Shown here one piece after another: positions 29,640-34,674 of a stretch of 34,674 bases of DNA (position 1 is the stretch's first letter; every line of letters starts with the position of its first letter). Source of the stretch: Methyloversatilis universalis FAM5 (GTDB lineage: Bacteria > Pseudomonadota > Gammaproteobacteria > Burkholderiales > Rhodocyclaceae). The translations under genes and the position numbers were made by a program. The notes under the pieces are model-generated. The model saw only the letters and a program-made list of their open reading frames with translations. It had not been told where the DNA came from and ran no database searches. The stretch is from the NCBI RefSeq assembly GCF_000214035.2, contig NZ_AFHG01000033.1, forward strand, positions 1-34,674, given 5' to 3'.

Positions 29640-30266
29640 ATGAATATCGCCCGTCCTTCCGTCGCGCTGATCGCGCTGTGTGCCGCGCTCGCGTCGCCGC
29701 TCGCCCGCGCAGACGCGGTGGCCACCACCGTGTTTGCCGACACCTTCGAGGACGGCAGTGTCGCCGACTGGTCGGTCAGCGCCAGCGCCAACATCACCGT
29801 GCCGGTGGTGACCGTACGCAGCGATTCGGTCCACGAGGGCTTGGGCGCGCTGTGGACCTATTTCGATGCGCCGGGCGGCGGCCAGGGGGCCGGTCAGGTG
29901 CGCGCGTCCCGCGTGTTCAACGCGCCGGTCGCGGCCGACTACACGCTGTCACTGTGGGCGCGCAGTGCGCCGTGCAGCGGCTGCACGATGTTCTACGACG
30001 TACTGGTCGATGGCGTATCGCTCGCCCGCACCGCAGCGCCGAACGCCTTCGAGGCACGCAGCTTCACGCTGTCCGGCCTGAGCGCCGGCGATCACGTGCT
30101 GACGCTGGGCATCTACACCACCGCGGCCAGCAGCGGCCGCTTCAACGCCACCTTCGACGACGTGCGCATCACCACGCTGGCGCCGGTGCCCGAGCCGACC
30201 AGCGCCGCACTCATGCTCGCCGGCCTCGGCATCGCTGGCTTCGCGGCACGGCGGCGTCAGCGCTGA
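29640..30266 (+). CDS. PEP-CTERM sorting-domain exported protein
   Basis: A 208-residue secreted protein. A Sec signal peptide ends near ARADA (about residue 25). The mature part looks like a beta-sandwich, carbohydrate-binding-like domain (TFEDGSVADWSVSASANITV; SRVFNAPVAADYTLSLWAR; GRFNATFDDVRITTL) with two close cysteines (CSGC). The C-terminus is a textbook PEP-CTERM signal: VPEPTSAALMLAGLGIAGFA followed by ARRRQR. Such proteins are cut and anchored or released by an exosortase (EpsH/XrtA) and often belong to exopolysaccharide or biofilm programmes; no exosortase lies in this window. The ribosome binding site GGAG (29627-29630) is inside a small palindrome. It is convergent with a LuxR-type regulator. 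Confidence 0.92.
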   Translation: MNIARPSVALIALCAALASPLARADAVATTVFADTFEDGSVADWSVSASANITVPVVTVRSDSVHEGLGALWTYFDAPGGGQGAGQVRASRVFNAPVAADYTLSLWARSAPCSGCTMFYDVLVDGVSLARTAAPNAFEARSFTLSGLSAGDHVLTLGIYTTAASSGRFNATFDDVRITTLAPVPEPTSAALMLAGLGIAGFAARRRQR

Positions 30267-30277
30267 CTTTCGTGTCA

Positions 30278-30307
30278 CGGGCGGGCAGGCCGGTTCAGGC
30301 CCGCCCG
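30278..30307. terminator. Stem-loop between convergent PEP-CTERM and LuxR genes
   Basis: CGGGCGGGC (30278-30286) and GCCCGCCCG (30299-30307) make a perfect 9-bp stem, 12 bases after the PEP-CTERM stop. No U-run follows, but position and strength suggest a 3' end structure. Confidence 0.5.
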
Positions 30308-30447
30308 CCTCGCACGGGCCGTGATCTTGGCCCGCGTGGCGGGAGCGCGGCAGGGCGCGAACCGAAAAATCCCGGATCCGCGCTCCGCCGTCACCGCTGC
30401 CGTCTGTCCCGGTGCCCAGGACTGGCGCCGATCCATCGGTGGTGCGC

Positions 30448-31572
30448 TCACACGCTGCGGGCCAGCAGCGCGACGGCTTCGGCCTGCCGGTGGGTGCCGG
30501 TCTTGGCCAGGATGCGCTTCAGGTGCGAACGCACGGTGGCCAGACCGATGCCGAGCCGGTCCGCGATCTGCTCCGGCGAGCGTCCCTGTGCCAGCGCGCC
30601 GGCGACCGCCGCTTCGGTGCGGGTCAGCCCGTACAGCGCGCGCAGCGCCTGCTGATCGACCGGCGCCTCGGGGTCGCGGATGAACACCAGCGCCGCCGGA
30701 CCGGGGTCGCCGAAGGCCGGCATCGACGGCCGCAGCGGCGTGATCTCCACGGTCAGCGGCAGGCGGCCGGGGCGCGGAATGGCGAGCATGGTGGCACTGT
30801 CCGCCGGGTGGCCGCGCGCGGTGTTCACCGCGGCGCGCACGCGTCGCGACAGCGTGTCGTGCAGGGCTGGAGGCTGCGCGCGCAGATGCCCGCATACCGC
30901 GCTCAGTCCGGTGTTTTCGCGCAGCAGGCGGTCCGCCATCGCGCTGGTCTGCAGCACGCGGCAGCGGCCATCCACCACCACCACGCCGGTATCGATGCGG
31001 TCGAGTGCCTGCAGCGCGGCGGCGTGCGCCCGGCTCATGCCCGACAGGTGCTGGCCCAGCCGCAGTGCGCGCTGCAGGTGGGGCAGCAGCAGCGCGACCT
31101 TGCTGCGTTCGACCCCGGTGTAGGCGCCCGCACTGCGCGGGCGATGGATGCCCAGCACGCCAAGGGTGCCGTCGGCCGTCGGGAATACCGCGCCCAGCAT
31201 GTGGTGGATGTCCAGGTGGCGTAGCCATTCCTGGTAGAAGCCGCTGTGCGCCTGTTCCTCGGGCGTCACCAGATCCTCGTCGGTGATGACGCGCGACAGG
31301 CCGTGGGCGACCGAGCGCTCGACCCACAGGTCGCGCCGGTGCCAGTCCTCGGCCCAGGCCCGGTCGCGCTCGGCGACGTTCAGGTTGTCGGTGCATTCCA
31401 GCAGATCCACCCGCGCGCCCTCGCCATGCAGCTTGATGACGGTGCTGGTCGAATCGAGTGCCTGCGCGGTGCGGGCCGCCATGCCCGGCCACAGCGCGCT
31501 GTCCAGGGCGGCATCGTAAAGATGCGCGATCAGTGCCGACAGGCGGGCGTCGGCGAGTTCCGATGAGGACAT
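30448..31572 (-). CDS. LuxR-type HTH transcriptional regulator
   Basis: A 374-residue regulator. The C-terminal GerE/LuxR helix-turn-helix spans about 310-370 (LTRTEAAVAGALAQGRSPEQ, IADRLGIGLATVRSHLKRIL, KTGTHRQAEAV). The N-terminal 300 residues have a GAF/PAS-like appearance (LGAVFPTADGTLGVLGIHRP; ALDRIDTGVVVVDGRCRVLQ) but no receiver domain and no recognised autoinducer-binding motif, so it probably senses a small molecule or partner directly. The ATG at 31572 gives MSSSELADARL; the longer open frame upstream has no domain. The neighbouring PEP-CTERM gene is convergent and a secreted hypothetical is divergent (178 bases), so it may control the latter. Targets unknown. Confidence 0.88.
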   Translation of the reverse strand: MSSSELADARLSALIAHLYDAALDSALWPGMAARTAQALDSTSTVIKLHGEGARVDLLECTDNLNVAERDRAWAEDWHRRDLWVERSVAHGLSRVITDEDLVTPEEQAHSGFYQEWLRHLDIHHMLGAVFPTADGTLGVLGIHRPRSAGAYTGVERSKVALLLPHLQRALRLGQHLSGMSRAHAAALQALDRIDTGVVVVDGRCRVLQTSAMADRLLRENTGLSAVCGHLRAQPPALHDTLSRRVRAAVNTARGHPADSATMLAIPRPGRLPLTVEITPLRPSMPAFGDPGPAALVFIRDPEAPVDQQALRALYGLTRTEAAVAGALAQGRSPEQIADRLGIGLATVRSHLKRILAKTGTHRQAEAVALLARSV

Positions 31573-31750
31573 GGGTGACGCCTCCGATACCGGGTTTCTC
31601 CCCTGTTTGGGGGGCGCGAGCGCCCCGGCCGCTTTTCTACCATAGCGGACGCATATCGCACGCCGGGAATCGTTCCCGCCTCCGCGGTGGCCGGTTCGGG
31701 GCCGGGCTGACGGCGACGCGTTTCCCGGCATCAACGACTGGAGCTTTCCG

Positions 31751-32581
31751 ATGCAGACAACCCCCGTTCCTTTCCGTCTGGCGCTGTCGTCCGCCCTGTT
31801 CTCCGCGCTGTTCGCCACCCTCGTGCCGGCACAGGCGCAGAACGCCGGCACCCCTGCGGCCAGGCTGGACATTGCCGGCGTGCGCATCGGCATGACCGAA
31901 GCCGAAGCGGTGAAGGCGGTGCAGGCCTTTGACGCCAGCGCCCGGCCGAAGCGCAGCCTCGCCACCTTTCCCTATTACGACGGCGTCAATTCGCTGCAGT
32001 CGCCGGAGTTCCTCGACCACATCGGCTTCGCGATGGCGGGATCGGGCATCGGCATCTGGTTCGCCAGCCCGCCGTCCGAGCCGCGCGTCATCGCGGTCAC
32101 GCGCCGCGGTTCGGCGCCGCAGCCGCCGGGCAGCGAACAGATGATGGCCTCACTCGTCGAGCGCTACGGCCCGTACGCCGCGCGCACCCCGCCGGTTGCC
32201 GGCGGCCGCGCCGTCGTGCACTGGAGCGAAGAGGGCAAGCCGCAGTGCAGCGTGGACAAGGACCGCAAGGGCCAGCGCATCCCCTGGTCGAACGCCATGG
32301 GCACGCTGCTGCAGCCGGGTGCGGTCAAGGTGCTGGAACAGTACGCACGGCAGCGCGTACCGCATCTGGTCGCCGCCCTCGGCCCCGCGCCGGACGCCGC
32401 CCGCTGCGGCATCGTGCTGCGCTACGAATGGAACAGCGAACCGGTGCAGAACTTCGAAGCCTGGCTGGTCGATCAGGGCGGCATGGTCGCCGCCAGCCGC
32501 CGGTCCGCCGAGTGGGTGGAGCAGTTGAAGGCCGAGGCGGTGCGCAAACTGCAGGGGCAGGGCAAGGCACCGAAGTTCTGA
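31751..32581 (+). CDS. Secreted protein of unknown function
   Basis: A 276-residue protein with a Sec signal peptide ending near PAQAQN (residue 30). The start of the mature part, LDIAGVRIGMTEAEAVKAVQ, looks like the short helical motif found at the head of several exported bacterial hypotheticals, where it precedes a compact alpha/beta domain. Two cysteines (CSVD, ARCGIVL) could form a disulfide in the periplasm. The sequence ends in a charged helix and KAPKF. No enzyme motif is visible. GGAG lies about ten bases before the ATG. It is divergent from the LuxR-type regulator and convergent with the next gene. Confidence 0.8.
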   Translation: MQTTPVPFRLALSSALFSALFATLVPAQAQNAGTPAARLDIAGVRIGMTEAEAVKAVQAFDASARPKRSLATFPYYDGVNSLQSPEFLDHIGFAMAGSGIGIWFASPPSEPRVIAVTRRGSAPQPPGSEQMMASLVERYGPYAARTPPVAGGRAVVHWSEEGKPQCSVDKDRKGQRIPWSNAMGTLLQPGAVKVLEQYARQRVPHLVAALGPAPDAARCGIVLRYEWNSEPVQNFEAWLVDQGGMVAASRRSAEWVEQLKAEAVRKLQGQGKAPKF

Positions 32582-32622
32582 CCGGCCGTAGGGGCGCTGG
32601 AAGGCCGCCGTGCTCCGGCTCG

Positions 32623-32659
32623 CCCGCCGGTGGCAACCGCAGCGGCTTCAGCCGGCGGG
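32623..32659. terminator. Inverted repeat between convergent hypotheticals
   Basis: CCCGCCGG (32623-32630) and CCGGCGGG (32652-32659) form an 8-bp stem with a 21-base loop between the two stops at 32581 and 32667. There is no U-tract, so it is a weak candidate. Confidence 0.35.
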
Positions 32660-32666
32660 TCAGGCC

Positions 32667-33266
32667 CTATTTCCTCACCTTCGGGTCGCAGGGCGTTTCA
32701 AATGGATCCTCCGGCAGATAGCTCCGAAGGACCGGCGAGCGGGGGGCCACGAAATTCATCTCGATCATTTCGGATTCGAAGTCCACACCGCGGCGATTGC
32801 CGGAAAACAGGTCCAGTACCTGACGGCCTGACCTGATGACCCGCAGTCCGACGCCACTTCCCTGTGCGGTGGCCTCGATCACGCAATAGGTATAGCCGCC
32901 CACCTTGAAGAACATCACGTTCTCGCCGGTGTGCGGTGAGGTTGACCGGTCGAACACATGGAATGGCCGTGCGTCGCTCGCAACGCTTTCCATCTCGACC
33001 TTGCCTTCCGGCCCGAAGCGGTAAGCCACCCTGCGGAACGGCTCAGACCTGCCGTCAGCGCAGACGGACAGCAGCTTTCCGGTCCTGACCAGCGTGTAAC
33101 CCCCTCCTGGCGGCCGGCGGATTTCCGACATGTGCGCGTTCAGATAGGCGTATTCACCCTTCACGCAATGCGTGGGCAGACCTGGAGGCTGCTGGGCGAA
33201 CACGGCGCTGCAGAGGGCGAGGGCGGAAAGTCCGGCGAGGCGGGGAAGGGAGGAGGAGGGGTGCAT
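32667..33266 (-). CDS. Secreted protein of unknown function
   Basis: A 199-residue protein with a signal peptide (ALALCSAVFAQQ, cleavage about residue 24-25). The mature domain begins THCVKGEYAYLNAHMSEIRR, includes four cysteines (HCVKGE, LLSVCADGR, YTYCVIE, ETPCDPK) that could form two disulfides, and has a beta-rich pattern (GKVEMESV, GENVMFFKVGGYTYCVIEAT). No family is recognised. The ATG at 33266 has only a weak ribosome binding site. Base composition still matches the GC-rich part of the window, so it probably belongs to the core side of the boundary near 33.3 kb. Confidence 0.75.
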   Translation of the reverse strand: MHPSSSLPRLAGLSALALCSAVFAQQPPGLPTHCVKGEYAYLNAHMSEIRRPPGGGYTLVRTGKLLSVCADGRSEPFRRVAYRFGPEGKVEMESVASDARPFHVFDRSTSPHTGENVMFFKVGGYTYCVIEATAQGSGVGLRVIRSGRQVLDLFSGNRRGVDFESEMIEMNFVAPRSPVLRSYLPEDPFETPCDPKVRK

Positions 33267-33728
33267 CGGGTGCGTTCTGAAAACGTGGTCCGTTGATTCA
33301 GCCTTGGGGCATGCCCGGTGATGCGGTCATCGGGGGCTTCCCGCGAGTGTGCCTCAGTCTCACCTGCACCCGGTCTGGATCTTTGGACGTTGTGCCCCGA
33401 CGGTAGAGGATGGCGGCTATTGCTCATCTCCTTTATCGCGTTTGCCGCCCACTTCCCACCACCGCTTGCCACGAGACAGATCGCCCATCATGGCCAACCG
33501 GGTCACACCCTCAAAGACAAACGCCGATAGCTCTTCCGGCAGCCAAACGTGTGCCGCATGTATCGAATGGCGCTCCCCGCGCAGATTCGATGTCGGCAGG
33601 GGGCACCCAGAGTCGACTACGGATGCCGGATATACGACCGTAAGTGATCCATCCGGTAAAGCCAGAGTCTTGATTTAGGGGGAGTCCGCATATGACGGGT
33701 TATGACTCGCCACGTGATGGACCTTCGC
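33267..33728. other. Lower-GC intergenic region near the right edge
   Basis: 462 bases in which composition changes from the strongly GC-rich core to a more balanced mix. One small plus-strand frame (33490-33678) could be real and is listed separately; otherwise I see no gene, RNA or clear repeat. It looks like the edge of an acquired segment. Confidence 0.4.
33490..33678 (+). CDS. Possible small protein (uncertain)
   Basis: A 62-residue frame, MANRVTPSKTNADSSS then GSQTCAACIEWRSPRRFDVG, with a CxxC pair at the start of a pattern (TCAACxxW...R) that recalls small conserved proteins with a CxxC-W-R motif. The C-terminal cysteine that such proteins usually carry is missing, so it may be degenerate. 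Codon use is not like the Arg/Ala-rich shadows elsewhere, but the ribosome binding site is poor. It could equally be non-coding. Confidence 0.3.
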   Translation: MANRVTPSKTNADSSSGSQTCAACIEWRSPRRFDVGRGHPESTTDAGYTTVSDPSGKARVLI

Positions 33729-34124
33729 CTAATTACCTTTGCCGTCTGCGCAGTCTTTTAAAAACTTCTCGTGTTCGGGCGGTGCCATCTTCTTGCCAGT
33801 CAATTGCTCCTTTATGGCTGGAATGTCAGCGCAAGACGTCTTGACCCACGCAGCTTTCTCCTGCTCGGCGACCCTTCTTGCGTTCGCGTCTGCTACGGAA
33901 CTTGATTGACCAGGAATCTTTAGCGTGTTCCGATACTCCAGCGTAGTGCCTAACTTTCCGCGCTTGAGCAATGGACTGGAGAAGTTCTTGTAGTCAGGGC
34001 CTAGCGCTCTTGCGGTCGGTTGTACTGCCGTGATGGGACCAACTAGTTCAATCGTGTAGCTTCCGGGAAGTAGGGCTCCACCTCGATCAGAGAATGGACT
34101 CGACTTGAAACGTCCGTCTTGCAC
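33729..34124 (-). CDS. Hypothetical protein, probably lacking its N-terminus
   Basis: A 131-residue frame from a GTG at 34124 (VQDGRFKSSPFSDRGGALLP, then GSYTIELVGPITAVQP) to a TAG. The same frame stays open upstream as far as 34268 and reads like protein up to about 34200 (NGTQLLLTLSRRANSYTAQ, then EKLT), so the GTG is unlikely to be the real start. The 5' part is missing where the IS5-type element begins. The C-terminal third is helical and charged, with two cysteines (KTSCADIPAIKEQ, FLKDCADG). Base composition is clearly more AT-rich than the rest of the window. No function is recognised. It is best read as a truncated remnant of an acquired gene. Confidence 0.6.
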   Translation of the reverse strand: MQDGRFKSSPFSDRGGALLPGSYTIELVGPITAVQPTARALGPDYKNFSSPLLKRGKLGTTLEYRNTLKIPGQSSSVADANARRVAEQEKAAWVKTSCADIPAIKEQLTGKKMAPPEHEKFLKDCADGKGN

Positions 34125-34287
34125 GGTAAGTTTTTCTTGGGCAGTGTAGCTATTGGCCCTGCGCGAAAGAGTGAGCAGCAGTTGCGTGCCGTTAGCAGGC
34201 TGGTGAGAAACCCCGCTCGCTGCTCGTGGCGCGGGTTTTAAGGCAGACTCCCGCCCCGAATCGTCTTCCTACTTTTCCCGACTGTCC

Positions 34288-34674
34288 ATGCGCGGCCAAG
34301 AGAATCCCCAGGCGTTGATGTTCAGCTACGTGAGCCTGGAACAACGCGTGCCGAAGGACCACCCGCTGCGCTCCCTGCGCGCGCTGGTCGACGGCATTCT
34401 CGCCAACATGAGTGCGCTGTTCGATGAGCGTTACTCGCATACCGGCCGTCCGTCGATTCCGCCTGAGCAGTTGCTGCGTGCGCTGCTCGTGCAGATCCTC
34501 TTCACGATCCGCAGCGAACGCCAGCTGGTCGAACAGCTCGACTACAACCTGCTGTTCCGCTGGTTCGTTGGCCTGGGCATGGACGATGCGGTGTGGGACC
34601 GCACCGTGTTCAGCATCAATCGCGACCGTCTGCTCGGTACCGACATCGCACGCCAGTTCTTCCGCCGCGTGCTG
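34288..34674 (+). mobile_element. IS5-family transposase, N-terminal part (runs off window)
   Basis: An open frame of 129 codons from the ATG at 34288 to the window end. It shows the DUF772-type N-terminal domain of IS5/IS1182-like transposases: MFSYVSLEQRVPKDHPLR, GRPSIPPEQLLRALLVQIL, then the hallmark SERQLVEQLDYNLLFRWFVG and MDDAVWDRTVFSINRDRLL. The DDE catalytic core lies beyond the window. The left terminal inverted repeat should be between about 34195 and 34287, but it cannot be fixed without the right end. A TTAG at 34192-34195 fits the YTAR target preferred by IS5-group elements. Recognition of the family is firm; whether the copy is intact is unknown. Confidence 0.92.

Overview
The window is about 34.7 kb of GC-rich chromosomal DNA. 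The gene content fits a free-living betaproteobacterium, probably of the Rhodocyclales/Methyloversatilis type. Pointers are a PEP-CTERM (exosortase-sorted) protein, a MASE1-GGDEF cyclase, CsbD/DUF1328 stress proteins, a FUSC efflux pump and a cstA-yjiX-yjiA cluster. The taxon is inference; there is no rRNA or other marker gene here. I see no tRNA, rRNA, CRISPR array, prophage or origin. Both edges are insertion sequences: the 3' end of an IS110-family transposase on the left, and the 5' end of an IS5-family transposase on the right. The last 1.4 kb is less GC-rich and carries a hypothetical gene that seems to have lost its N-terminus to the IS5 element.

Layout. 0.6-5.1 kb: glycine-zipper lipoprotein, TatD nuclease, a TonB-dependent receptor overlapping tatD tail to tail, a lone PIN-domain protein and a small HExxH protein. 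5.2-8.5 kb: a two-gene minus-strand unit, ovoA followed by a PatB/MalY-type PLP C-S lyase. These are the two chemical steps of ovothiol biosynthesis, with the lyase as a good OvoB candidate. 8.9-10.8 kb: an operon of a Sel1-repeat protein, a MotA/TolQ/ExbB-like protein and a DUF2149 protein, probably a small proton-driven inner-membrane complex of unknown target. 10.8-13.4 kb: a LysR regulator divergent from a glutathione transferase and a PNPOx-like flavoprotein. 13.6-17.7 kb: sensor kinase, response regulator and FUSC exporter in one minus-strand operon.

18.1-19.1 kb: a compact stress operon (DUF1328 membrane peptide, ferritin-like protein, CsbD). 19.4-23.0 kb: CstA/BtsT pyruvate or peptide transporter, YjiX, and a YjiA-type COG0523 GTPase. 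This matches the btsT-yjiX-yjiA order of enterobacteria, but with an intercistronic hairpin and a strong terminator inserted. 23.1-23.3 kb: three REP-like elements (a fourth at 17.8 kb). 23.4-24.6 kb: Rnk and a ChrR-like cupin. 25.2-29.4 kb: two diguanylate cyclases flanking a voltage-gated-type potassium channel with a C-terminal zinc ribbon. 29.6-33.3 kb: PEP-CTERM protein, LuxR-type regulator and two secreted proteins of unknown function.

The most interesting points are the ovothiol gene pair, the Sel1/ExbB-like/DUF2149 module, the REP family built like Pseudomonas REPs, the paired palindromes and hairpins around cstA, a repeated 13-bp palindrome that can form a hairpin over the PEP-CTERM gene's ribosome binding site, and the zinc-ribbon ion channel. 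No single system can be declared new from sequence reading alone.
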